Notes: generated by a model not told the origin, from the letters alone. A stretch of 64,000 nucleotides of DNA from Polyangium sp. y55x31 (GCF_029946505.1 NZ_JARZHG010000013.1:206676-270675), one strand, 5' to 3'. Counted from the stretch's first letter, positions 42,372 to 51,228 are shown. A program made the numbers and translations.

Positions 42372-43730
42372 TCATTGCGTGACGTAGAACCAGCCGAGGC
42401 ACATCTCGTCGTTCGTGCCCTCGCCCCATTCGAGGTCCTCGGGGGGCATCTTGACGCCGTTCACGAGAGGCTGGTTCGCCGCCGAGTTGTCATAGTGGCA
42501 CTCGATCCGGAGCTTGTCGCCGGGCTGGATGCGGAGCGGTTCGAGCAAGGTGTACGGCGATTGCCAGTGGAAATCCCATTTCGGGATGTCGACGAGGCAC
42601 GCCTCGGCGCCCCCGGACGGAGTGTGCGACATGGAGATGCTCTTTCCGCGCAGATGCTGGTGCAGACCGACGGTGTGCAACGTGAAAGGTTTGTCCGCGG
42701 GCAGCGCGCCCTTCGTGAAGAGCGCGACGGCGGTCGCCGCGTCCTGTTCGAACGTGTGGACCACGTCGGGCTCGCCGGCGGGAATGACCATGCCGCCCGG
42801 ATTGCGCCACGCGGGGTTGAGCCAGGGCATCGAAAAGGCGGGTATCTCCACGGTATCGTCGAGCCGCAAGGCGACGTTCGTCCGGTCCGGCTCCGGCGTG
42901 CCATGCGAGGTGTTGTAATGCATCTGCAGGATGACCTTACCCCCGGGCGGGACCTCGATGCCCGTCCCCGCGGGGGTATCGCGCCCGAACGACCCCGGCG
43001 CCCATCCGCCGAGGATCCCGTATCCCGAGGGCCCGTCGATGGAAGCGTTGTCTCCTTTCGGCCCACCGAAGCAGGTATACCCGGGGCCCGGATCCGCCGC
43101 GTCGTAGGCGTCGTACGTCGGCACGGCATTTTCTTTCACGTAAAACACGACCACGTGGTGGACGATGGAATCATTGCCCGGCGTGATGCCGAGGCCCGTG
43201 ACGAATTTCGTCGTGTCGTACGGCCAGTCGATCACGAAGCAACGATAATCGTCCGGCCCCTTCGTGGGCGTGTAGGGCTCGGGCATCGGGAGCTCGAGGT
43301 CCGTGCGGGAAAGCGTGCCCGTATCCCCCGGCAGCGGGGCGAAATCGTTCGGATCCCCGAGCGGCGCGCCCGCGTTCGCCCAGCGCGCGAGGGTGTCGAT
43401 CTGCGAATCCGTGAGCGACGGGTCGTGTGCGAGCTCGGCGCAATCCGGCGAGGGCGGCCAGGGAGGCATGCGCCGGCTTTGCACCGCGGCCACGATCGCG
43501 TCCTTGCGCATGGCCGCGTCCTCCGCCGTCGTGAGGGCGAAGGGCCCGATGCCGCCCGCGAGGTGGCAGCCGCCGCATTTCGCGTCGAGGACGGGTTTGA
43601 CGTCCCGGTAATAGGTCGGAGGAGCGCCGGGAGACGAAGAAGAGCTCTCTGCATCCGCGTTCGAGCAGCCGACCGCCCCCGCGCTCATCAGGGCGAGCAG
43701 CGCCGCGCGTGCGCCGTGATATCGATCCAT
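42372..43730 (-). CDS. PHM-like copper monooxygenase fused to a c-type heme domain, lipoprotein
   Basis: 452 residues. A lipobox-like AVGC (Cys22) is followed by a c-type heme site CGGCH (52-56) with a nearby Met (RRMPPWPP). The rest matches the ascorbate-dependent copper type II monooxygenase fold: the H-site ligands HH at 191-192 and His271 (QMHYN), and the M-site ligands HQH at 357/359 and Met443 (NDEM). All six ligand positions of PHM/DBH enzymes can be found in order. The heme domain may supply electrons instead of ascorbate. Substrate unknown; see the PAL-like pair at 26042-27099. Confidence 0.83.
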   Translation of the reverse strand: MDRYHGARAALLALMSAGAVGCSNADAESSSSSPGAPPTYYRDVKPVLDAKCGGCHLAGGIGPFALTTAEDAAMRKDAIVAAVQSRRMPPWPPSPDCAELAHDPSLTDSQIDTLARWANAGAPLGDPNDFAPLPGDTGTLSRTDLELPMPEPYTPTKGPDDYRCFVIDWPYDTTKFVTGLGITPGNDSIVHHVVVFYVKENAVPTYDAYDAADPGPGYTCFGGPKGDNASIDGPSGYGILGGWAPGSFGRDTPAGTGIEVPPGGKVILQMHYNTSHGTPEPDRTNVALRLDDTVEIPAFSMPWLNPAWRNPGGMVIPAGEPDVVHTFEQDAATAVALFTKGALPADKPFTLHTVGLHQHLRGKSISMSHTPSGGAEACLVDIPKWDFHWQSPYTLLEPLRIQPGDKLRIECHYDNSAANQPLVNGVKMPPEDLEWGEGTNDEMCLGWFYVTQ

Positions 43731-43819
43731 GCGGACATCGTGCCTGCGAGATGTTGAGGGGTGGTGGAGGCGCGCGAGATTGTCTCCCGCGCGCGCGCGG
43801 CGGGTGGTACCCCTCGGGC

Positions 43820-44503
43820 ATGACGACGCGCGTGCTCGTGGTCGAGGATGATCCCGGCGTCGCTGCCGGGCTCGTGCGTGGGCTCGTCGCCGCGGGGTTT
43901 TTGGTGGAGCTCGCGACGAACGGTCGCGCCGGGCTCGAATCGGCGATCCGCGGCGCTTTCGACCTCGTGGTGCTCGACCTCATGTTGCCCGAACGCTCCG
44001 GTCTCGAAATCCTGGAAGACCTCGGGCGGAGGCGGCGAATCCCCGTGATCGTTTTGACGGCGCGCACGGATCTGCCCGACCGGCTGCGCTCGTTCGAGCT
44101 CGGGGCGATCGATTACCTGCCGAAGCCATTTTTCCTGGAGGAGCTCGTGGCGCGGATTCGCCTGCACCTCGGCCTGCGGGCGGAGGCGCCGCGGCGGCGT
44201 GTACGGTTTTCCGGGGTGACGGTGGACCTCGACGCCCGCGTGGCGCGGCAAGGCGAGGCGACGCTGCCGCTCACGCGCGCCGAGCTCGACGTGCTCGCGT
44301 ATCTGGTCGAGCGCCCGGGCCGGGCCATTCCGCGCGAGCAGCTCGCCGAGGGGGCACAGTCCTCGCTCGAACCTTGCGACGCGCGCACGATCGACTCGCA
44401 CGTCGCGCGGATCCGCAAGAAGCTCGGCGAGGGCGCGGCCGCGGCGATCGTGACCGTGTGGGGGATCGGGTATCGATTCGAGCCGCCGGAGGCCGAGACA
44501 TGA
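43820..44503 (+). CDS. OmpR/PhoB-family response regulator
   Basis: 227 residues from ATG 43820. The receiver (1-115) has the acidic pair ED at 9-10, phospho-acceptor Asp53 (VVLDLMLPE) and a Lys in DYLPKPFF (about 104). The winged-helix output domain (about 130-222) has LPLTRAELDVLAYL, AIPREQLAEG and DSHVARIRKKLGE. It overlaps the histidine kinase start by ATGA, so the pair is co-translated. Its target genes are unknown. Confidence 0.94.
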   Translation: MTTRVLVVEDDPGVAAGLVRGLVAAGFLVELATNGRAGLESAIRGAFDLVVLDLMLPERSGLEILEDLGRRRRIPVIVLTARTDLPDRLRSFELGAIDYLPKPFFLEELVARIRLHLGLRAEAPRRRVRFSGVTVDLDARVARQGEATLPLTRAELDVLAYLVERPGRAIPREQLAEGAQSSLEPCDARTIDSHVARIRKKLGEGAAAAIVTVWGIGYRFEPPEAET

Positions 44504-46185
44504 AGCTTTTGCGCAATCTCTCCCTGCGGATCCTGATCGTGTCGGTCCTGAGCGGCGGCGTGGGCCTTTTCAGCGCGGCGCTGGCCGCCCGGTATGCGAC
44601 GCAGCGGATGGCGGCCGAGGTGATGGGAAAATGGCTCGAACGATCCTCGGCCCGGCGCAAGGTGCGCTGCGAGGAGCGGCCGGAGGAATGGTCGGCGGGG
44701 CTGCCTGATGGGCCTCGGATTTATGCGTATGATGCCCGGACGCTCGTATCGGAAAACCCAGACGCTCCGCCGCTCGACCGAGCGCTTTATGCGCGGCTCG
44801 GCCCGGTGGGTGGGGCCGTCGAAGGGGAGCTCGTGGCCCCGTGGACGGGAGGCGGCGGGCTCGCGCAGTTTCGCGCGGCAAACGAGGGGCCGTGCGCGGT
44901 GCTGCAAGCGGTATGGCCGGCGCGACCGCCCGAGCCGCGCGTGCTCCTCGCCGGCATCGTCGGGGTGCTCGGGGCCACGGCGGCCGCGGCGGCGCTCGGG
45001 TTTTTCCTGGTCGTGCGGCCGCTGTCGTGGCGGGTGCGTCGCCTGTATGGTGCGGCCACGCGGGTCGGGGATCCGAGTGGATACGCGCCGGCGCGGCGCG
45101 CGGGGGACGACGAGCTCGACCGCGTGGCCGCCGCGCTCGATCGAGCTCACGCGCGTATTCGTGAAGATGCGGCGAGGCTCTTGCAGCGGCGGCAGGACCT
45201 CGAACGGCACCTCTCGGACGTCGCGCACGATTTACGGACGCCGCTGGCCTCGCTCCAGCTCGCGGTCGAGCAGGCGGCCGATGCAACGACGGATCCGGTG
45301 CAGGCCGAGGTGTTCGCGGGCGCCTTGCGGGATTGCGTGTACCTCGCGGGGCTCGTGACCAATCTGCGGCTCGCGGCCGAGCTCGAGCAGGGCGCGGATC
45401 CGGTGGCCAGCGAGGGCGGGGTGGATCTCGTGGACGCCACGGAGCGCGTGGTCGCCCGGCTTTCGGCGCTGGCCCGGCGGCGTGGCATTGCCCTCGGGCA
45501 CGCGGTCCCGGACGAGGCCGTGCTCGTCCGATGTCATCCCGTGGCGTGCGAGCAGGCCATCGGCAATTTGGTGGAGAATGCGGTCTCGTATGGGGAGCGC
45601 GGCGGGCACGTGGCTGTCGTGCTGCGAATCGAGCCCGACGCCCGATTTTGCCTCACGGTCGTCGACGACGGGCCCGGTGTCTTGCCTTCGGAGATTCCGC
45701 GGCTCGGGGAACGGACGTTTCGATCCGACGAGGCGCGCCGGCGCGATCCACGCGGCTCGGGACTCGGGCTCGCGATCACGAGCGAGGTTTGTCGGCGCGC
45801 AGGGTTCGAGCTTCGATTCGAAGCGGAGGCGCCGCGCGGGCTGCGGGTGACGATCCGGGGCGGAAGGCTTGCCGCGGGCGCGGGGCGGCCCGAGATGCAC
45901 GACGGGAGGGTGCATCCGATGGCAAATCAGAACCAGGGACCGAGCAAGCCGAAGGGCGAAACCTCCACGGAGCAGGGCGTCCGGCAGGACATCGAGACCG
46001 TCGAGAGCGAGCGTCTCGCCCAGGAGCACGTGCAGGAGACCGGATACGAGGGCGACAGGCCGGCGACGGGGCTCGTCGGCGATCGCGCGGACAAACCCGA
46101 GCACGGCGACGTGCCGAGCGAGGCCTGGCGACACGGCGTGCCCTTCGACCGAGCGCATCCGCGTGGACGTGGCGGGCGGGGATGA
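44500..46185 (+). CDS. Membrane sensor histidine kinase with unusual hydrophilic C-terminal tail
   Basis: 561 residues. Membrane helices at about 9-30 and 150-172 flank a periplasmic sensor loop; a HAMP-like region follows. The kinase core has LSDVAHDLRTPLASLQLAVE (phospho-His), IGNLVENAVSYG, VVDDGPGVLP and GSGLGLAI. After the ATP-binding domain (ends about 460) the reading frame runs on without a stop through a 90-residue charged tail (ANQNQGPSKPKGETSTE...). The tail has its own ATG (codon 474) and a GGGAGGG site. Cognate regulator: the OmpR-type protein just upstream. Confidence 0.9.
   Translation: MKLLRNLSLRILIVSVLSGGVGLFSAALAARYATQRMAAEVMGKWLERSSARRKVRCEERPEEWSAGLPDGPRIYAYDARTLVSENPDAPPLDRALYARLGPVGGAVEGELVAPWTGGGGLAQFRAANEGPCAVLQAVWPARPPEPRVLLAGIVGVLGATAAAAALGFFLVVRPLSWRVRRLYGAATRVGDPSGYAPARRAGDDELDRVAAALDRAHARIREDAARLLQRRQDLERHLSDVAHDLRTPLASLQLAVEQAADATTDPVQAEVFAGALRDCVYLAGLVTNLRLAAELEQGADPVASEGGVDLVDATERVVARLSALARRRGIALGHAVPDEAVLVRCHPVACEQAIGNLVENAVSYGERGGHVAVVLRIEPDARFCLTVVDDGPGVLPSEIPRLGERTFRSDEARRRDPRGSGLGLAITSEVCRRAGFELRFEAEAPRGLRVTIRGGRLAAGAGRPEMHDGRVHPMANQNQGPSKPKGETSTEQGVRQDIETVESERLAQEHVQETGYEGDRPATGLVGDRADKPEHGDVPSEAWRHGVPFDRAHPRGRGGRG
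45919..46185 (+). CDS. Possible in-frame internal gene for a small acidic protein
   Basis: From ATG 45919 the same frame gives 88 residues, rich in Glu/Gly/Asp and ending HPRGRGGRG. GGGAGGG at 45904-45910 lies 8 bases upstream at good spacing. The sequence has no kinase motif. It may be translated separately inside the kinase mRNA, or may be only the kinase tail; the sequence alone cannot decide. Confidence 0.35.
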   Translation: MANQNQGPSKPKGETSTEQGVRQDIETVESERLAQEHVQETGYEGDRPATGLVGDRADKPEHGDVPSEAWRHGVPFDRAHPRGRGGRG

Positions 46186-46198
46186 AGAAACGGAAGGC

Positions 46199-47101
46199 TC
46201 AGGGAAAACCGATACCCTTGCAGGCGGCGGGGTCGAAGTACCCGTGCACGGCCCCGCACAGGCCATCCCACGCGCTTCCTTTCTTGATGCAATACTTCCC
46301 CGCCGTATCACCGAGCCCGACGTAGGGGACGAGTTCCTTGCATTCGAATTCATCCGGGCAGTCGCAATAGTTCCCTTCGTCCGGGGCTCCTTCCGCGGGG
46401 CCGCAGCGGCAGGAGCAATACACGGCGCGCTCGGGAGGGCGCGATTCGCACTGGCCACACACGGCCGCCGAGACCGGCGCGTCCGCGTCGGGTACGCAGC
46501 AGCTCTTGCCCTCGTTTTCGAGCTCGCTCGCGTAGGCGCTCTGGCAGCTCCCGGGCACGTGGCAGACGTACTTCTTGCATTGCTTGGCGGCCGTGTCGCA
46601 CGTCGTGCCCTGAGGGCAATGGTCGTCGGCGCTGCATTCGCACGAGCCGCGCTCCGCGTTGCATGCACCGCCGTAGTTCGCGCATTGCGAGGCGCCTCCG
46701 TCCGCCGCCTGGGGATCACAAGGGATCGGGACGACGCCCGACTCGACGCACGATTGGTCCGGGCCGCAGCTCGTGTCGAGGGGGCCCGTGCACGGGGTCG
46801 GCTCGGGTTGCCCGAGCGGGCAGCTCGTGCGGCCCTGGAAATTGTTGATCAGGCAGATCCCCGTCTCGCATTGCTGGAAGTCGTTCGTCACGATGTTGCG
46901 TTCCGTGATCTTCGAACCCGCGAATCGGGCGTCGAGCTCGACGAAGGGCATGCACGGATTCCCGACGTCGCTCGACGTCTGGATGGGCTCGGCGACGATC
47001 ACGTTGCAGCCGGGCAGGAGCCCGGACGCGGCGGAAAAGAGACCTGCGAGGCCCATCGAAAGGACGAACGCACCTCTTCGCAAACCATTTCGTAGCGACA
47101 T
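46199..47101 (-). CDS. Cys-rich lipoprotein
   Basis: 300 residues from ATG 47101 (GGGGGAGAGG site). The signal peptide ends with lipobox LLPGC (Cys32). The mature part is Cys-rich (CETGICLINNFQGRTSC, CGPDQSCVESG, CECSADDHCPQGTTCD, CGQCESRPPERAVYCSCRCG), giving EGF-like knots typical of surface proteins. It ends with a tract FECKELVPYVGLGDTAGKYC. Role unknown. The next minus-strand gene upstream ends 66 bases away. Confidence 0.75.
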   Translation of the reverse strand: MSLRNGLRRGAFVLSMGLAGLFSAASGLLPGCNVIVAEPIQTSSDVGNPCMPFVELDARFAGSKITERNIVTNDFQQCETGICLINNFQGRTSCPLGQPEPTPCTGPLDTSCGPDQSCVESGVVPIPCDPQAADGGASQCANYGGACNAERGSCECSADDHCPQGTTCDTAAKQCKKYVCHVPGSCQSAYASELENEGKSCCVPDADAPVSAAVCGQCESRPPERAVYCSCRCGPAEGAPDEGNYCDCPDEFECKELVPYVGLGDTAGKYCIKKGSAWDGLCGAVHGYFDPAACKGIGFP

Positions 47102-47167
47102 GAGCACCTCTCCCCCGAACAGTCTCCGGAGCCCGTCGGCACGGCTCACGTCGCCGATATTTTTATT

Positions 47168-48211
47168 TCAATCCCAGGAGAGTTCGGCGCCGAGGGAGGG
47201 AGCGACGAAGGGCAAACCCCAGGTCGCCGCGACGCGACCCGAGAATTTCACGACCGGCCGCTGGACCGTCACGCCGGTGAGCACGTCCGCTCGAAGCCGA
47301 AGGTGCGGCGTCACCGCGTAGCCGAGCCCCGCACGAAGGTACGGCGCGAAGGTGAAGAGCGTCTCGCTCGCACCCGCATACGGGCGCTCCGGGCGGCCCT
47401 CGAAATGGAGCAGGACCGCCGAGAGGCCGGCGCCCACGTTCACGTTCCACGCGGCGGCGTGCGGCGCGAAGGACCCGCGGAGCCCCGCGCCGAGCAGGCC
47501 AAAACGCGCGGTCGCCGTGCCCTCGGGGCCGAGGAGGTTCGCCGGGACAACCGGGATCGACACGAAGGCGCTCATCCCGAATCGCTCGCTCGGCCGCTGG
47601 ATGTGCAGGGAGGTATGGAGGAGCCCCGAGGGGCCGATGCCTCCCGGGCTCATCAGCATGGAAGGCCCGAGCTCGAATGTGAGGAGAGGCCGTTTGTCGC
47701 GAGCGGCGGCGGCGCGCGGCGCCTCGGCGCGGCGTGGGGCGAGGATCTCCCGAATGACCGCAGGCGGCGCGACCTCGCCGGGTGGGGGCCGCGGCGCGTC
47801 GAGCTCCATGAGGCTCGCGCGGAGCAGCTCCACCACCCGGAGCGCGATCGTGGCGCTGCCGCCGTGAGGAGGCTCGTCTTCCGCGACGAGCTCGCGCAGC
47901 ACGGTTTTTCCGGTCATTCGATCGACGATCCACACCTCGACGCCGGCGCTCGACGGAACGATACGCACGGCCGCGACCGCGTCGCTCTTGCGCGCGGCCT
48001 CCTCCAGCGGCTCGCGCGCCGGCGGCTCTGCCTCCATCTCCACGTCGAGGACCTCGAAATGGAGCGCCTCGAGCTCGGCCCGGATGCGCACCGCGATTCC
48101 CGCGTCCTTGGCGGGTGCGACGACGACGATCCGTGGCGCGCCGCTCGCGTGAGCAGCAGCGAGGGGGAAGCAAAACACGGCGAGGAACACGCAAAGCGCG
48201 GCCGCCTTCAT
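47168..48211 (-). CDS. Outer-membrane beta-barrel protein downstream of FecR
   Basis: 347 residues. An N-terminal signal peptide (FLAVFCFPLAAAHA) precedes a globular region (about 25-150) with RIVVVAPAKDAGIAVRIR. The C-terminal 190 residues are predicted beta-hairpins with aromatic girdles (LTFELGPSMLM, RFGLLGAGLRGSF, YAVTPHLRLRADVLTGVT), ending in ELSWD as outer-membrane proteins do. Its start overlaps the FecR-TPR stop (ATGA), so it is in the ECF/FecR operon. Function unknown. Confidence 0.72.
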   Translation of the reverse strand: MKAAALCVFLAVFCFPLAAAHASGAPRIVVVAPAKDAGIAVRIRAELEALHFEVLDVEMEAEPPAREPLEEAARKSDAVAAVRIVPSSAGVEVWIVDRMTGKTVLRELVAEDEPPHGGSATIALRVVELLRASLMELDAPRPPPGEVAPPAVIREILAPRRAEAPRAAAARDKRPLLTFELGPSMLMSPGGIGPSGLLHTSLHIQRPSERFGMSAFVSIPVVPANLLGPEGTATARFGLLGAGLRGSFAPHAAAWNVNVGAGLSAVLLHFEGRPERPYAGASETLFTFAPYLRAGLGYAVTPHLRLRADVLTGVTVQRPVVKFSGRVAATWGLPFVAPSLGAELSWD

Positions 48212-49497
48212 TCGTCCCCCGCCGCCGCCCGAGCCACCTCGGCGTGAGGGCCACCTGGGAAATCACGCAGATAAGCGCGCGCTGCCTCGCGGGCGAGCGC
48301 CTTGTCGCCGGATCGCAGCCGCGCTTCGAGGAGCCGCCCCGCAGCCTCGCGGGCGAGCCTCCCGCGCGGGCGTTCGCGCAGGTACGTGGAAAACCAGCTC
48401 GCAGCCTCCGCGTGCGCGCCCTGTTTGTCGAAGGCGATGATTCCCAGGAGGAAAGCCGCCTCGGCGGCTTGCTCGTCGGCCGGGAAGCGCCGTCGCAGCG
48501 CGGAGAACGCTTCCACGGCGCGCGCCGCGTCCCCGGTCAGGCGCGCGGCGTCGCCGAGGTCGCGGAGATCGGCCGCGCTTCCTCCCTCGTAAATGGCGTC
48601 GAGCCCCTCGCGGTCCGCTGCTTCGAGCGCGTCCTTGTATTTGCCCGAGGCCGCGAGATCACGCCACGAGGGGCCCGGCGGCGCGGGCGGAAGCGTCGTT
48701 TTGCGTGGCGGCGCGGCGCGCGGGACATTCGGCGCAGGCGGCGGCAGCTCCGGGGGTTTTTCAGGGGGATCCGGCGGCTCTGCCGCATTCTGTGGGATGT
48801 CCGGCGCCTCGTGTGGCTCGTGGTTGTCCCGGTGAATGACGAAGCGCCCCTCTTTGCGGTTCACCTCCAGCGTATCGCCGGCGCGTACGGCGATTCCTTC
48901 GCCGAGGATGGGACCCGAGACGGAGACCGAGCCTTCGACGAGGCGCAACGTGAGCCGCTCGGCGGCGAGATCCCAGGCGACGTGAAAACGCGTGCCCGTG
49001 ACCAGGATCTCGAAGGGGCCGCTGTCGACGAGCCAGCGCGTGCCGTCGTGGTGCACGACCGAAGCTTCGAGCGCGCCATTTTCGAGCACGACGCGCCCGC
49101 CCGCCCGGTGCACGGAAGCAATCCGGACACTCGAATCCGGTTGAATACGTAGGCTCGTCCCGTCCGAGAAGACCACGGGGACCATGCGCCCTCGCGGCGT
49201 TGCAATGAAGGCCCCGGCCTTCCCCGCATGAGCTTCTTCGCCAGCGCCGACGCGAAACGTGAGCGGGCGCGGACCGACGACGAAAAACACGAGCAGGCAC
49301 GCCGCTGCTGCCACGCCGAGAGCAGCCCCAACAAACCGTCTACGGATCCGTCGGGGGGGAGGAGCCCGCCGTGCGGCGTCCGCGATCAAGAGGCGAGCGC
49401 GCGCCGCGGCATCGGGCGCCCGGCGGCGGAGGATCTCGTCCTGCTCCGCGGCGATCCTGCGGCCGAGCCGGATCAGCGCTTCTTCGGAGCTCCCCAT
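48208..49497 (-). CDS. FecR-domain protein with C-terminal TPR-like region
   Basis: 429 residues from ATG 49497. An N-terminal cytoplasmic part (about 1-52) has a zinc-finger-like anti-sigma shape without clear Cys. One membrane helix (about 53-74) is followed by the FecR periplasmic domain (about 80-215: GAFIATPRGRMVPVVFSDGT, DTLEVNRKEGRFVIH). A Pro-rich linker and TPR-like helices end the protein (LAREAAGRLLEARLRSGDKA). FecR proteins transmit outer signals to ECF sigma factors. It overlaps the sigma gene by 25 bases and the barrel gene by 4, a tightly coupled operon. Confidence 0.88.
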   Translation of the reverse strand: MGSSEEALIRLGRRIAAEQDEILRRRAPDAAARARLLIADAARRAPPPRRIRRRFVGAALGVAAAACLLVFFVVGPRPLTFRVGAGEEAHAGKAGAFIATPRGRMVPVVFSDGTSLRIQPDSSVRIASVHRAGGRVVLENGALEASVVHHDGTRWLVDSGPFEILVTGTRFHVAWDLAAERLTLRLVEGSVSVSGPILGEGIAVRAGDTLEVNRKEGRFVIHRDNHEPHEAPDIPQNAAEPPDPPEKPPELPPPAPNVPRAAPPRKTTLPPAPPGPSWRDLAASGKYKDALEAADREGLDAIYEGGSAADLRDLGDAARLTGDAARAVEAFSALRRRFPADEQAAEAAFLLGIIAFDKQGAHAEAASWFSTYLRERPRGRLAREAAGRLLEARLRSGDKALAREAARAYLRDFPGGPHAEVARAAAGDE

Positions 49498-50177
49498 CGT
49501 GCACTCCCTTCGATCCAGTCCGAGAGGGCCGGGTGCTCCCGCGCCTGCTCGGTGAAATGGGCCTCGGCGCGCGCGAGCCGCCGCTTGATCGTCGCGAGCG
49601 AGACGCCACACGCCTCCGCGATTTCCGTGAGCTCCATCCCTCCGATGAAACGCAACGCGAAGGCGATCCGTTCGTCGACGGGCAAACCATCGAGAATCGT
49701 GTACGCGGCTCGAAGGGCCTCCGTCACCTCGCTGCTCGGCAGCGGCGCCTCCACCTCGGGGACCTCGTACCACGGCAAGAGCCGGAGCCAGAATCGGCGC
49801 GAGCGGCGCAAAATGCAGGTCCGGGCGGTGAAAATGGCGATCGAGGTGAGCCAGGCGCGCAAGGCGCCCGGGTCGCGCAGCTCGTCGATCGAGTCGAGCG
49901 CGCGGACGAACACGTCTTGATGCAGATCGGCGAGATCGCGATCGGCGCCGAGCACACGGACGAGCGTCCGCATGACGTGGGCCTCGTACCTATCGTAAAG
50001 GGCTGCGATCGCCGCACGGTTCCCCGCGCGAACGGCCGCCACCAGGACGGCGTCGTCCCCGACGAAGGGCAGGGCCCGGACGACCACGCCGCCGCCGCTG
50101 GCGAGAGGAGGCTCGATCGTTCTGATGGAAAGCCGCGACGTACCCACGCTGATGACGCCACAGTATCCGCACCCCAT
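49473..50177 (-). CDS. ECF RNA polymerase sigma factor
   Basis: 234 residues if started at ATG 50177. Region 2 is NRAAIAALYDRYEAHVMRTL through LADLHQDVFVRALDSIDELR, and region 4 is LPVDERIAFALRFIGGMELT then EIAEACGVSLATIKRRLARA. The first 30 residues are unlike ECF proteins, so a GTG near 50087 may be the true start; no ribosome site clearly decides. Its partner is the FecR protein that overlaps its 3' end. It is divergent from the PAS-STAS gene. Confidence 0.88.
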   Translation of the reverse strand: MGCGYCGVISVGTSRLSIRTIEPPLASGGGVVVRALPFVGDDAVLVAAVRAGNRAAIAALYDRYEAHVMRTLVRVLGADRDLADLHQDVFVRALDSIDELRDPGALRAWLTSIAIFTARTCILRRSRRFWLRLLPWYEVPEVEAPLPSSEVTEALRAAYTILDGLPVDERIAFALRFIGGMELTEIAEACGVSLATIKRRLARAEAHFTEQAREHPALSDWIEGSARWGAPKKR

Positions 50178-50255
50178 CCAGACGGCTCACGGGTTGGTTG
50201 TCTCACGGTTTTCGCCGTCGCCCTCACGCGTCCTGAACGTGCGGCGTCCTTTACG

Positions 50256-50275
50256 CTACCCATGGGAACGGGTAG
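50256..50275 (+). promoter_or_regulatory. Dyad upstream of the PAS-STAS gene
   Basis: CTACCC (50256-50261) and GGGTAG (50270-50275) form a 6-bp dyad with an 8-base centre, 24 bases before the ATG at 50299, in the divergent region with the ECF gene. It may be an operator; no regulator is identified. Confidence 0.35.
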
Positions 50276-50298
50276 GGTCGAAGAATCGGGGGAATGTC

Positions 50299-51228
50299 AT
50301 GAACGAGGGCGCCGGGAGGGCGAGCGGAATCGAGGCCGAGCGTGACGAGCTGCGCGCGGAGGTCGAGCGGCTACGTCGCAGGCTCGCCGAGGTGGAGGGG
50401 GCCGCGGCCCCTTTGACCGAGCCGAAGCGGATGGAGCAGGACCCTTGGACGCAGCAAGCCGTGTTGCGGGCGTTTCTCGACAACACGCCCGCCCTGATGT
50501 TGGTCAAGGATCTCGGGGGGCGGTTTGTCCTGGTGAACGAGGAATACGCGAAGTTCACGGGCCGCTCGTCGGCCGAATTGCTGGGGCGTCTCGGGACGAG
50601 CGTGCTTTCGGCGGCGGATGCGCCGATGATGGATGCGGCGGATCGGCGCGCGGTCACGGAGGGGCGGCTGCATTTCGTCGCCACGCTGACCCTAGCCGAC
50701 GGGTCGAGAAAGACGTTCGTGACGGTGAAGTTTCCGATCCGGGACGAGCAGGGCGAGGTCTTCGGCGTCGGCACCGTGGCCGTCGACATGTCGCGCGAGC
50801 AGGAGGCGGAGGAGGCACGCGCGGCATTGCAGGAGAAAATCATCGTCGCGCAGGAAGCGACGATTCGTGAGCTGACGACGCCGCTCCTGCCCATCGCCGA
50901 CCACGTCGTCGCCATGCCCCTGGTCGGCACGATCGACGAGCGGCGCGCGCAGCAGATCCTCGATGCATTGCTCGATGGCATCACGCGGCACCAGGCGACC
51001 GTCGCGATCCTGGACGTGACGGGCATCCGTGTCGTCGATACGCACGTCGCGCACGCGCTCGTTCACGCGGCGCAGGCCGCGAAGTTGCTCGGCGCGAGTG
51101 TCGTGCTCACGGGAATGAGCCCGGCCATCGCGCAGACGCTCGTGGAGCTCGGCGCGGACCTTCAGGGGATCGTCACCCTCGGCACGCTCCAGAGCGGCAT
51201 TGCGTGGGCGATCAGGGGCCGGCGTTGA
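50299..51228 (+). CDS. PAS-STAS (RsbR-like) sensor protein
   Basis: 309 residues from ATG 50299 (GGGGGAATG leader). An N-terminal coiled coil (about 6-35) leads into a PAS domain (about 55-180: NTPALMLVKDLGGRFVLVNE, GTVAVDMSREQ). A short coil precedes the STAS domain (about 200-305) with VAILDVTGIRVVDTHVA and VLTGMSPAIAQTL. Both threonine turns of RsbR are kept. It is a close architectural relative of 20875-22029 and of the C-terminal end of 5317-10485. It overlaps the FG-GAP gene by 17 bases tail to tail. Confidence 0.9.
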   Translation: MNEGAGRASGIEAERDELRAEVERLRRRLAEVEGAAAPLTEPKRMEQDPWTQQAVLRAFLDNTPALMLVKDLGGRFVLVNEEYAKFTGRSSAELLGRLGTSVLSAADAPMMDAADRRAVTEGRLHFVATLTLADGSRKTFVTVKFPIRDEQGEVFGVGTVAVDMSREQEAEEARAALQEKIIVAQEATIRELTTPLLPIADHVVAMPLVGTIDERRAQQILDALLDGITRHQATVAILDVTGIRVVDTHVAHALVHAAQAAKLLGASVVLTGMSPAIAQTLVELGADLQGIVTLGTLQSGIAWAIRGRR

